Positions 25,877-36,206 of a stretch of DNA of 64,000 bases are shown here, one piece after another. Each line of letters opens with the position of its first letter. The first letter of the stretch is position 1. A model generated the notes under the pieces. It had not been told where the DNA came from, did no database searches, and was given only the letters and a program-made list of their open reading frames with translations. A program made the translations under genes and the position numbers. Source of the stretch: Phlebiopsis flavidoalba (lineage: Eukaryota > Basidiomycota > Agaricomycetes > Polyporales > Phanerochaetaceae); the NCBI GenBank assembly GCA_035772785.1, contig JAOCPU010000059.1:62001-126000 (forward strand), given 5' to 3'.

Positions 25877-27026
25877 AGTGTGCGTACAATAGGCACTAGC
25901 AAGAGGGCGTTGCGTACCAACCTACAATCCTATCTCATTTGATTTCTTAATATCACATTGCTGGATGTCGTTCATTTGTGAGTCCGCGTTCCGTTCCGTT
26001 AGCACTGCACATTGACCTGACCGGACGCATTCTTCATAGACTGTGTTGTAACAACACGTAGCCCACGCGATTCTATATGCGTAGTCCCCGCATTATTGGA
26101 GGCTCATCAGCGCCACTTAATACCGACATGAATGACGCTCGCCGTATACTAAGTACAGGTTACCCATGAAGCGTGTGTATGATACAAACAGGAGTCTTCT
26201 TTTCGCAAACTTGTCTGACCGCAACTCGGGAACGATGTGAATGAAAAATGGAGGGAAAAATATCGTGACCAAGAGTCCATTATGCCGATATCGTCATCGT
26301 CACCGAAACACAAGACATCGGCCTACCTACGGGGCTGAAAAAACGATATTCGCCAGTTTCCGACGCTCAGATTATCTGGACTGGCTGAGCCAATCGGGGG
26401 GTCAAATGGAGGGCAGTGTGGTATCCGGCGAGATACACACGGGGGATGGCACGGTAGGATGACGGGTGAGGTCTACGTCCTGGGGGAGGGCTCGCGCTCA
26501 TGTGCCTTCGGGACCGAGATTAGGGGTAATTTAGGCCTGGCGTCGTTTACGGCTCCGCTCGGACAGATGGGAACGCGGCCGCGTTATTGTTCCTGGGCGA
26601 GACTAGGGGAATTTTGGGGGGCGCTGCCCGTGCCCTGTGAGACTCGGCCATGATTGGGATTCGCTCCATGGCGGTGGCGTTTTGGAGAACGCCTTGGCCT
26701 GTCAGACGCGGCGAGTTTGGCGCCGGAAAAGTACAGACGTTGCCATATCAAGGATTTTTCTATCCTACTTGCTGATGTCTACGACAGGAGAAGCGATCTC
26801 AGCACTCGACGATCGTCTGTCGGCGGTAGAGGCGCGCTGTCTCTCGCCACTCGGGCCTGTTGATGGCGCTGGGGGGGGGGAAAGCTGGATTGGGGGTGTA
26901 ACGGTGGTACGGGATGGAGGGTGAGTCGGACGCGCGGTCATGGGGGAGAGAATACAGCGGTATTGAGGTATGTCGAGGGTCGGGGTAGAGGAGTGCCAAA
27001 GTCGAGTGTCGAAAGTCTGTGTGTAG
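25877..27026. other. Stretch without a supported gene
   Basis: Several plus-strand open frames of 64-95 codons (26241-26924) follow one another. They show no motif, no convincing splice sites and a G-rich composition. A run of 10 G lies at about 26871. Confidence 0.3.
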
Positions 27027-28284
27027 TCAGGATTGGCGCATCACGGCAAGGCTGCCCCCGGAGGTCGCGCTCGGAGCCTTGGGCAAGGGCTTCTCGCTCG
27101 TTGCCTGGAACCCAGGCGAGTGGTGAGGAGAGTCCACCCAGAATGACATCTTCATCTGATCGCCCGACGGGATGTTGCCATCTTGCCAGGGGTTCTCTGT
27201 GCCTCCCTTAACGAGACGACGTCGAACGCGGCCCCGCTCCCGACAGAACCAGAAGATCATCGCTCCGCCAACGGCACATACGCTCAGGCCACAAACAACG
27301 GCGATGGCGATGATGCCACCTCTAGCAAAGAAGATTGAGCACGGCGCCACCGCGTATCTGCGATATCACTTACTGGGATAGTCCTCCGCGTGATGTGCTG
27401 CCAGATGCTGCCGCTGTGGCTGAAGTATGCCCGACTCAGTCGCGGACGCCGTCTGTTGCTGGGTAGACAGGCTGTCGAGCTCGTTTGAACTTCGCCTACA
27501 GTGAACAAATCTGATCGCTCTGGCGGAATCCCCGTATCGTCGCTGGACGTGGGACCAATGGTTGTAGCCACTTGGGGATGCCTGCCATGCTTAGGCGGCT
27601 TGCCATACTTGAGAGTTTCTGTGTGGCCTTTAAGGACATCCTCGTTCAGAGAAGAGCGATGTTGTCCTTCCCCTTGGGCACCGACACGATGCACGGTTGG
27701 CGGGCTGTCTACCAGCCAGCAGGTGTCGTAGGTGTAACACGTTAAAACTCCTGGCATGCAGCAACGTGCTGTTTGACGGTGTACCTGCTGCGGCGCCTCG
27801 AAGAAAAAGCGACGAGATGCAGGACCCCCCTGGTGTCGTCCACGTAAGAGCCAATGATGGATGACGTCCGAGACCGGTCCCGTACTCGCTGCCGCATGGA
27901 CGTCATACTAAGTGGACGCAGACACAACCTGAAGTGTTCCGTCGGGTGCACACGGGCAGAAGAAAGGTGACCGCGGCTACGGTGAGCTTGTTGCGCGTGT
28001 CCCCGTCTCGGATGTTGGATATTTCGATGGATATCCACGCCCTCGCCTCTTTTGTGTGCGTTGAAGGGAAACGACTGTGAGGGTAGACCGAGGGAAGACG
28101 CGACGACGGGAGGCTTGCCGCCAGAGAAATGTACAGAATAACGGTGCATGACCAATGCTGGGAAGGGCGGAGCCTCCGAAGGAGATATCGAGGTCACAAC
28201 GAGCATCGCAGCGTGGACATGCGAGTCCACGAAAGCCAGAACAATGCTGGCCAAGGCTGATGAAAAACGAAGGTCATTGTGCAC
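27027..28284 (-). CDS. Putative single-pass membrane protein with signal peptide, unrecognised
   Basis: Reading down the minus strand, the first segment is a plausible signal peptide ('FSSALASIVLAFVDSHVHA') after 'MHNDLR'. About 200 residues of frame-broken, Ser/Thr/Pro-containing sequence follow. The locus ends with a clear transmembrane helix ('GIIAIAVVCGLSVCAVGG' plus 'AMIFWF'), a basic stop-transfer segment ('CRERGRVRRRLVKGG') and a ~60-residue tail ending 'SLAVMRQS'. Such signal-ectodomain-helix-tail proteins are common in basidiomycetes and include cell-wall sensors, but no cysteine pattern here identifies a family. An alternative upstream start near 28412 gives another hydrophobic N-terminus. 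The transmembrane part is well supported; the join between segments is inferred. Confidence 0.5.
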
Positions 28285-29928
28285 GCATTCCCGACCGCGA
28301 GGTGGCTAAGCCCTCCCCGGACCGTGGATAAGAGCACCTTGGCCGACGCCGCGACTGATGCAGCAGTAGAGACTGGGGAACTCAGAAGATACAAAGCAGG
28401 CATAATAGGCAGCATACTATGTGGGATATAGTAATGTTTGCCCGCGCATGCAACCAGTCGATCGTTTTTTATGTGCAACCAAACGCAGCGGTTACGTCCC
28501 ATCGTAAGCCGCGAAAAACACTCGAGTCTCCGTATCGGAGACCCTGTCCTCGGAATCCTTTCATTACCCATTTACGTTGTAACGCGAGAAGACCGTTGCT
28601 AGGGCCGCACCGTTCGCTGAGCCCTCCACGATTCTTGTATTGCGGTATATCCAAAACTCCAGCCCAAAGGCGACTGAGGAACGCGAACCGCGGATCTACG
28701 AGCGTTGGCGGAGTGCACCGCCCTTCAGAGTATCATTCGCTTCGACGTCACGGTACCCCGAGGGCCCATGGCGCGCTGGAAATACTTTCAACAAGATCCC
28801 GCGCCACAGCAGGCGGACTTAACTAACAGTACGCACATCCCCTTCATTGGCCCACCTCGACAGATGTTTGCCACAGGGAGATGGTTCCTTCCTGGTGGGA
28901 GATTAGTACCCAGAACGGCGGCCAGCGGGTCCCCCGGGAGCATAGTGATGAGAACACGCTAGACTACGATCCCGAGGCCCCGCCAGCCCATCTGGGGGTA
29001 GAGGTGGCGCGCATCGCAACATACGGCCTCGACTCGTGCAACTCCACCCTTGAAGCCGAGAGGGGGAGGGAGGGGCGACGTCAATGGACAAGAACGACCA
29101 TGAAAGATAACACATGGGATGTAGGTGCACTGTTGTGCTACACTGATTAAGGAATATACATGGTGTGGAAAAATTAGTCGGTGGCGATCTCTCGGCGCCA
29201 CTGACGGGAATGTTGCACTGCCCGTAATGGGGCGAGAACCTCTAGGAGAGGAGGCACAAGAATGCTAAGAGTGCGCGGAGCGAACACAATAAGTCTGTCA
29301 GCCGACTATAGCAACAGCTCTTTGCCACTCCGCCCTATGTACTTCTTGAGCTACAGACTTTCCAAAACGTGCTGCCAGAAGAGCACCCGCTTTGCCATAT
29401 TTTCTTGAGCGAGCGTATGGTGCAGCTCTTCCCCTTTGCTCCGGTCTGCGGACACGCCGGACGTTAGATGGCAGACATCAGACGCATTAATTGAACATAA
29501 CACGAGTAGCAGACTGGTCCCAATAAAACGGGCTACTCGCCGGCATAGACGTCGGTGCTACATTTCCTCTGAGCCTTCAGGCGCGGCAGGTGGTGGGGGG
29601 GGGGTTTTTTGTGGTATGGTGTTTTTTTTTTTTTTTCGACTATCACGGCTGGATATGCTTTCATTACCTCCTTTTTGGACACTGCATCCTTTGTTTGATG
29701 TCCTCATACTTCCGTGCGTTCCACCACTTATTGGGTCCTCCAAAAACAGTCGGAAGCCGCGAGATGGGATGTGTCCGATGGCCGCTTACTAGTCCTCGAA
29801 CTTCTTTGTTATCACGCCGCGTACGCAAAGGCAGTCGTACGATACGTCGAGTTGATGTGCCAACTCCTAGCACATCTCACCGGAGTAAGTCGGTGCCGAT
29901 CCCAACTGGCCGAGGGGCAGGCCGTTGT
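28285..29928. other. Stretch without a supported gene
   Basis: Open frames on the plus strand (28419-28826, 28881-29150) and minus strand show no recognisable motif. A 10-G run and a 15-T run lie close together near 29597-29636. Confidence 0.3.
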
Positions 29929-30917
29929 TTAGAGAGGCTCACCGGGTACGTCATAGTCTTCAACCAAGACGCCCTCGCGGCCCTCTTCGAATGCACAGTC
30001 TCTCCCGGCCTGCTTATAGATTGCACCGAGGCCCAATATAATCACGGTCGCCCAGCACATCATTACCGTCGACTCGGTTGTGTCTGGCACTCCGTAACAC
30101 AGGATCATTCGGGCGGCAGACTCCGGTTACATCCATGATACTGTACTCGGAGTGACGGGAGTGCGAAGATTGGCGCAAAGAGCCCGGTTACGTTTCAGGG
30201 GGGTGGCCTATATAAACAGCGTGGTCGGTCCCGGAGGGTATCCTATGGGTTGGACAAGTGCTGTCGCCACTCGACCACGTGTCAGCGAGCCTGATGGGCG
30301 AGGTTCTGGGGCCCGCCTGTAGTGGAAAAACGGACCTAATAGCAACATACCGGCGTGTTGATCAGGATTCGCCGTGAGTGTCGTGACCTGCGTGTGCACG
30401 TCCATCCCCCGTGAGTTACGAGACTGCGGCGGCAACCGTACGCCGCCCCGCCGCGCAGGGTCCGCCTTGAAGTGAGCGAGCGCGACGGCCCGCGGCCTTG
30501 GTGGTATCTGTGTTGCCAGCGGCGAGGAAACCCATAGGTGGAAGTGGAACGCCCTTGATTCGAAATGCTGCAAAATAATATAATGGGTCGCCTGTAACAA
30601 TCAGGACGGGACGTCCCTTCGTGCACTCCAACCGGATGCCTGTTTTCAGCCTTTGGTACTAGTGTCTTCGTGACTTCATCCGAAGCATGGGACATGACCG
30701 AAATCATACGAAAATCCGCGCAAAGAAGGACACCCATCTGCGCGGTACTGCCCTGCATGGTCATGATCAGAACTCGAGGGCGTGGGGGAAGGATTAACTG
30801 ACGTACACGGACCCAAGGACCCTCCTTGTAGTCAGAAAGCGTCAGAGGGACCCCATTCATCGTAAAACCACTGACGCACTCACTCGTTACGTCTGCAGCC
30901 AATCCAGTACAGTCCAA
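29929..30917 (-). CDS. Putative membrane protein, unrecognised
   Basis: From the minus strand, 'LDCTGLAADVT' leads to a GTGAGT donor. An intron closes at CTACAAG about 56 nt later, joining to 'EGPWVRVRQLILPPRPRVLI'. Further down are 'CTKGRPVLIVTGDPLYYFAA' and, at the end, a hydrophobic helix 'STVMMCWATVIILGLGAIY'. A short acidic tail 'EEGREGVLVEDYDVPGEPL' follows, then a TAA. The C-terminal helix and tail resemble a type I membrane protein. The middle is frame-broken and the true start lies upstream of 30917 or is missing. No family is assigned. The neighbouring 27.0-28.3 kb locus has the same overall plan, but no sequence similarity was seen. Confidence 0.35.
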
Positions 30918-31862
30918 GCGGAACCGATGCAGGGTAGCTTGTCCTCTCCACTTGGCTAGCTATTGCTCCGTCAATTTATATAGCTTCCTGGTCTATTGGC
31001 GATAAGCAAAACTCACTGCTAGTTCATATACGACCCCGTTATAGAGATGCCAGTCCACTTGACATCCGGGTTAAAGTCGCTATACGTACTCGTAGAACGA
31101 TATTTTTCCACTGTCGCTGCACATTGTTAAATTTGCAGATTGTCAATGATATGTGCAGCTCTCAGCATTCCCTGTTCTGGTCACCCTGCTGTCATGAGCA
31201 CCAGTTCGAACGGGGATGTCTCGCCATGAAGCTTACATTCCGTCGGGACAAGTCGTTATCAAGGTCGAACGCTGCGGCTTCGTGACGGTTCACCAACAAA
31301 ATGAGATTATAAATCTGTTGAACACACACTCTGGTAGCTTATGCCTCCTGCAATAAAGCTGACCAGTACGGTCCAAGAACTCCAAATACGTGGGTATCTG
31401 CCTTTCCCGTCCCCATACTAGTTGAAGAATCTGCGCTTTGGCGTACATCGGCTGGATCGTGCGACCCGGGTCTGGAGGTGTCCGAGCGACTGTGACGACG
31501 GACGCTGCGACGTCGCTGTGGCCAGTACCACGAGATCTCGTTGCAGTTCCCGAGCAGCAGGCCTACCCTCGTGAACGTCGACCAACTCCGACGATTCATC
31601 GCGGCAGAAGCATCGGTCGAGGTGATTTCCCCCCTCCAAGAATGTGAGAGGACTTGGCTATGAAAAGCAGCGGGAGGAAGCAGACGCCGAAAGCGCCCGA
31701 CGCGCGTCGCGCGCTATTTCGCGAACGCCAATCATTAAGCTTGTGCGCGCAGCCGTTTGACTGTATCCTACTTCTACTCAACCCATACTCACGACCTCTT
31801 TCTCCTCCGCAACTGTTATATGGATCAGAGAGCATACCCCTTCATTCAGATCTCTGAACAGG
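30918..31862. other. Intergenic region upstream of the mRNA triphosphatase gene
   Basis: It probably holds the CET1-like promoter. Minus-strand frames between 31339 and 31639 could be exons of the adjacent minus-strand locus, but no splice pattern or motif supports this. Confidence 0.3.
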
Positions 31863-33040
31863 ATGGAAAACGACCCTTTTCAAAACCGCGCCCGTCATAC
31901 GCCGCCACCGGAGTCCAACGGACACGGACTGGAGCCACTCTCCCTCTCGATATTAGGGGTCGAGCCTCTTGATGAGTTTACTCGCGAAATAGCAGACTTT
32001 GTACATCACATGATCAAGACTAGGCCAGCTCTTCAAGGCACGTTCGAGGTTCTATGGGCGGGAGCCAAAAGGTCGGCCGTTTCCTAAGGGAGAAAGTTAT
32101 GGGGCGAAGGATTAATTATCCTGTGTTAGTTGAAAATAGTGAGTATCCATGTCTTTGTGGTCGTCGGGTACATTTCTGCTAATTTCAAGTCAGTCTTGCT
32201 CCAGATACAGACGTCCGATCGAGTCAAACATGTCCCCCGTAAGAAGGTTTCAACCTCCCCTCGTGTCACGTATTCCGACCACTCCGCTGTTTAGGACCAG
32301 CACAAGCATTTCAACAAGCTGCTGAACGAACTCATGCAAAACTCGCAACAGCCTGGCCATTTTACCTCACCACTAAAATACGAACACCTCCGCCTCGTAG
32401 ACACCTTCTACCCGAATGAGAACTCTCGCGACAAGATTCGCGTCACCCGCCTTGAGCAAAGCGGGGAGGTTATTGCATTTGCATGCAAAAGATACGCCTT
32501 GGAAGCTGGACATTTATAGGCGCCCCCAAACTTCCAAGCAGACTGGAGAGGTCAGTGGTCAACATGGAAGTGCCGCTCGGTATGGCTCGCGCTTACTAGA
32601 CTATTGGGTGCCAACCACCATAATGAGTGGCGTCTGTGCCTAGTACACTACTGAGTCCGCCAATCGGGCATCGGGCATCCTCTCCGCCGAAGGATCGGAT
32701 CAGCTATGTCACGAAGGGAGTTCGTTGATCGACCTCACCAGTCACAGTCATCGTCTGGTTCCCAACTCTATGAGGTTGCGCCCTCTGATGACCTCTAATA
32801 TCAGGAAAGTTGGTGTCCGCGAATCTCTCCACTTGCTACAGCCGAAATGCTCCCTGAGCTGGAGGTCGAGAGTGGCCGCGGCCGATTAAACCTGCTGTCA
32901 ACAGCGCAGAAGAGGGGCGGAGCCACTGGACGTGTCGGAGGTTGGAGATCGGCAGTGCCTTCGACGAACTTTCAATCCGAAAGCTTCTTCGTGAACAATG
33001 CCCGCATATAGTCCGCAACGCGCTAGATGGCGCATGGTAG
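31863..33040 (+). CDS. CET1: mRNA 5'-triphosphatase (Cet1-type, TTM/CYTH fold)
   Basis: The enzyme removes the gamma-phosphate of nascent pre-mRNA as the first step of capping; fungi use this metal-dependent tunnel-fold type. The start 'MENDPFQNRARHTPPPE' leads to 'EPLDEFTREIADFVHHMIKT', 'GTFEV' (start of the first acidic strand), 'GRRINYPVLVE' and 'ESNMSP'. It continues with 'DQHKHFNKLLNELMQ', 'RLVDTFYP', 'DKIRVTR', 'SGEVIA', 'LDIY' and 'NMEVPLGMARAY'. 'DRISYVTK' and 'LIDLT' follow, then a C-terminal region ending 'VRNALDGAW'. The order of blocks matches the PF02940 family. Introns lie at 32139-32193 and 32239-32294. At least five single-base slips occur, for example a missing T before 'ESNMSP'. 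The long regulatory N-terminus of budding-yeast Cet1 is not present, giving a compact protein. It lies upstream of and parallel to the GH53 gene. Confidence 0.85.
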
Positions 33041-33570
33041 TGATTCGTTTTCGTTGATTACTCCCCTCACAGATCATAGGAACGTTTGTGCAGTCCTGCG
33101 CTAATGTTTTTGTATGGATGTTTGTTCGACTCAGTCCCAGGGCATGTATGTTCTATGGCATGATCTGGGTCCAGTTAGAAAACTCAAATTAATTCTATAC
33201 GCTCCCAGTCAGGCTTTGTCGGCACTCTCTGGCGGATCAGCTGGCCGCTTGATCCCTTCGTCGTCACGAGCAGACTCCGAATATGTTGAGGACAGGAAGG
33301 TCAGCAGGTCCGTCTATTTGGGCCCGAACTGGGTTGTTCTAATTTCTAAACGAACATGTGCCAGAGTGATCAGGGCATAAATCTCGCAGGCATTCGTACC
33401 CATTGTGTGATCCTGTTCCCCCGTGGTGACCGCAACCAGATTATTTGCAGCGGCAATACATCGTTGACCCGAAGAAGTTATGACTTCAGGTCAGCTCGGT
33501 AAGAATTTAAACGAGCCCTTGACGAAGCCCACCTTTCTACCGCCCTCTCTGCACCGCTTGCCGTTTATTT
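33041..33570. promoter_or_regulatory. Intergenic region, presumed GH53 promoter
   Basis: This 530-bp gap lies between the CET1-type stop and the GH53 start, genes in the same direction. An 88-codon plus-strand frame (33114-33380) has no recognisable motif. No TATA element is evident. Confidence 0.35.
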
Positions 33571-35506
33571 ATGCAGCTCAGGACCACTCATTTATTCTGT
33601 CTTCTTCTCCCCGCCCTCCCGGTTATTGAGCTTGTCGCTCAATGGCGCAGATATCTCCTCGCTTCCCCTGCTTGAGTCTCAGGGAATCCATTACTCCGAC
33701 CGGCGGCTCTGTGAAAAGCCTTTTGAGACGATCCTTGCGCGGGCATGGCTTCAAACTTGCGCGCATCCGCGGTCTGGACGGCGGGCACATACACCCAGAG
33801 CTACGCGTTGTCGCTCGCCAAGCGTGCCAAAAGCCGCCGGCATGAAAATTCTCATCGACCTTCATATACAGCGACACCTGTACGCGATTAGTCTCGTGAC
33901 AGCCCTTCATTTCGGAGATTCAATAAATTGATGGCGACTACGTCGCACAAAACGCTCCTGAAGGTCTGGTAGCTTTACCCCCGTGACTGCCTGGATCGTG
34001 TCACACCCCCCCCATGTGTGACCTCGCCTTCTACTCACTGGCCCGGCCATAAACCTGCTTCCATGCTCGTGGTATTTTATATGAATATGACACTATTGTC
34101 GCTTGTTAAGTGTAATAGAAGAGCTCAGTAAGTATATTTTAGTTTGCCAGTAGATGCGCTCCAATGTGCGTACACTATCCGAATGGAAGAGCCTTCGCGG
34201 CAGCTGGAGGAAACTAGGCGCCTGAGACCGGAGGAGAGCATTGCCTCACTGTTGAGCAGGATTTTTGACACAATTTATCTCCGGCTTTCTTTTTTTTTCT
34301 TTTTTTTTTTTTTTTGTGTAGTATCAAGGTCCAAAAATGCCTATAAAACTATTCTATGTACTCTATATACAGACTGGAAGGGAGGCATAGCCAGAGCATG
34401 TTTAGCAGAGAGGCTCGGAGAATGACGGCAGTCACAGCTGTGACACGATCCAGGAGTCACGGGGGTAAAGCTACCAGACCTTCAGGAGCGTTTTGTGCGA
34501 CGTAGTCGCCATCAATTTATTGAAGCTCCGAAATGAAGGGCTGGTCACGAGACTACTGTACGCATATGCATTACTCGGGCTGCTCGGTCGCTAGGCAATT
34601 GCTCACGCGTGGATCCTAGGGGCCGATCCCGGCCCACCAGGCGATCCCTTCGGCTGGCCCACCGACTTGAACGGACTCAACACCCAGATTTACACGTTTA
34701 ACCTTTTCCTCCACTTTCATCCAGTCGTCATAACATCTCATGCGGGCTTTAGGTACACCTCAACCTCGTCAAAGCTTTCTCGAGCCAGGGCACCCGATCG
34801 ATTACATACCAGATGGCAACGAGATCAACGACGGGTTGCCTGTGGCCGGTTGGACAGATCAGCAAGCAGGGCTACACCCGGCCTCGGAGTTACTGAATTC
34901 CGCTGCGTCCGGAGTCCGCACTGGTTCTCGAACACGAAGATCGTCGTGCACATCGCTAACGGCTGGAACTCGAACTCGGTCAACAGCTGGTGGAACGGCA
35001 TTTTCATCAGGGCGCATTCTCCACGTCCGACGTTGACATCCTCGGCTTCTCGTTCTATCCATTCTACGGCACCGGAGCTACTCTCAACGCGCTTAAATCG
35101 TCACTTACCAACATCGTGAACAAGTTGGGCAAGGTACGCTCGCTTGTCGTGGTTTTTACTTCGCGCTGATCTTGTCATAGGATGTCATCGTAGCGGAGAC
35201 AGACTGGCCAGAGGCATGCTCGTCCTCTGTGGCCCTTTCTGAGCCCAGTATCCCGAAGTCTGCAGCTGGCCAAACAGACCTGGGTCAAGGACATCGAGAG
35301 TGTCTTGAGCGGTCTTCCAGGAGGTCACGGTTTGGGAGTTGTCTACTGGGAGCCTGGTTGGATCGGAAATGGCGGACTGGGAAGCTCGTGCTCGGTAAGT
35401 CTGATCGCCTCAAAGTCTTCGCATTCCGAAAACTCACGCCCTCTTCAGGATGCTTTGCTTGTTGACGGCAGTGGAGAGCCACTGGTCGTCCATCAACTTG
35501 TTCTAA
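33571..35506 (+). CDS. GH53 arabinogalactan endo-beta-1,4-galactanase, secreted
   Basis: GH53 enzymes cleave beta-1,4-galactan side chains of pectin. The ATG at 33571 starts a signal peptide ('MQLRTTHLFCLLLPALPVI'), followed after one frame slip by 'LSLNGADISSLPLLESQG', 'KPFETILA' and 'AAGMKILIDLHYSDT'. Exon 2 begins at 34620 with 'ADPG' and 'DLNGLNTQIYTF', then 'GNEINDG' with the acid/base Glu, 'ANGWN', 'FSFYPFYGTGATL' and, after an intron at 35131-35180, 'DVIVAETDWP' with the nucleophile Glu. 'LSGLPGGHGLGVVYWEPGWI' precedes the last intron (35395-35449), and the protein ends 'WSSINLF'. Both catalytic Glu residues are retained. Intron 1 (33880-34619, 740 nt) is twelve times longer than the others because it contains an inverted-repeat element; without it the intron would be 62 nt. 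Single-base slips occur but no domain is missing. Confidence 0.9.
33878..33888 (+). repeat. Left target-site duplication of the MITE
   Basis: CTGTACGCGAT, matched by CTGTACGCAT at 34556-34565 apart from one extra G. It covers the last bases of GH53 exon 1 and the 5' splice site. Confidence 0.75.
33889..34555. mobile_element. MITE with 117-bp terminal inverted repeats inside GH53 intron 1
   Basis: A 667-bp element is bounded by two inverted copies of a 117-nt sequence (33889-34005 and 34439-34555) that differ at about three positions. The outer ends read TAGTCTCGTGAC. It is flanked by an imperfect 10/11-bp direct repeat, CTGTACGCGAT (33878-33888) and CTGTACGCAT (34556-34565), read as the target-site duplication. 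Long inverted repeats plus a 9-11-bp duplication are typical of Mutator-like (MULE) elements, so this is probably a non-autonomous MULE derivative. No transposase was seen; the interior has a T-rich tract at about 34288-34316. The duplicated site spans the exon 1/intron 1 junction, so the left copy still supplies the GT donor. Confidence 0.85.
34556..34565 (+). repeat. Right target-site duplication of the MITE
   Basis: CTGTACGCAT, directly following the right inverted repeat. It presumably represents the original donor-site sequence: from GTACGCAT to the acceptor at 34619 is 62 nt, a normal intron length for this genome. Confidence 0.75.
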
Positions 35507-36206
35507 GTATCTGGAAAACCTGAAATGTATTGATTCGTTACCCTCGTGGACACAGGACTTGATGACAAAGTTTGTCAGAGCCAAACTCTATTCGCGCATG
35601 TCACACCGGGTGCATACACAAGCTATCGTCTGACTGTCAGATCAGCACCAGGTTTCTCATGAGATCATCTTGTGAGAATGAGTAAATAAGCTGTGAGAAA
35701 CGTCAAAAAACGACCATAGCAAGCAATTAGTTCCTTTTTTTCTCATATAGCTACAATGACGGGTGCTACAAAAACGAAGGATGAATGGCGTCGAAATACT
35801 ATGGCCACGTCACATCAACGCTGTCACGTCCCGACGTAGGCTTAATTTAGGCAATGGCGGGACGCCACGAAGAGCCGATGACCTCATAGGTCTGTGCGAA
35901 ATTTCTGCGAGCGGCAAGCGCTTTGAACCACGTCTCTGCCAATCATGATCATGATCATGCCGCGCGGTGCACATGAGTCGAGCTGACAATGCCTGACACG
36001 GCTTGACTCGTTTGAACGCCCATATAACGCGTCGTGACATAGAAAGAAGCCAGCAGCCTACTCAGCTTCTTGCCGTTATTTCCAGTGAAGTCTATTCTCC
36101 AAACCCTTCGATCCGGCTAGTATTTTCTCATGGCTTTCTCGAGACGACGCTCTCATGAATGCTAGCAGCACGCGCGTCGGCTTCACCACCGACCTGAAAG
36201 TCAAAC
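35507..36206. promoter_or_regulatory. Intergenic region upstream of the flavoprotein gene
   Basis: This 700-bp gap has no convincing coding sequence. A self-complementary run of ATCATG units (AATCATGATCATGATCATGC) lies at 35941-35960. The promoter of the downstream flavoprotein gene must lie here. Confidence 0.35.

Noticed and set aside
30208..30216. TATATAAA box followed by an ATG at 30245
   Set aside because: The frame after the ATG closes within about 25 codons, and the minus-strand locus covers the region.
34144..34425. 93-codon plus-strand frame inside the MITE as a transposase remnant
   Set aside because: It runs through a poly-T tract, has no DDE-type motif and is too short. The element appears non-coding.
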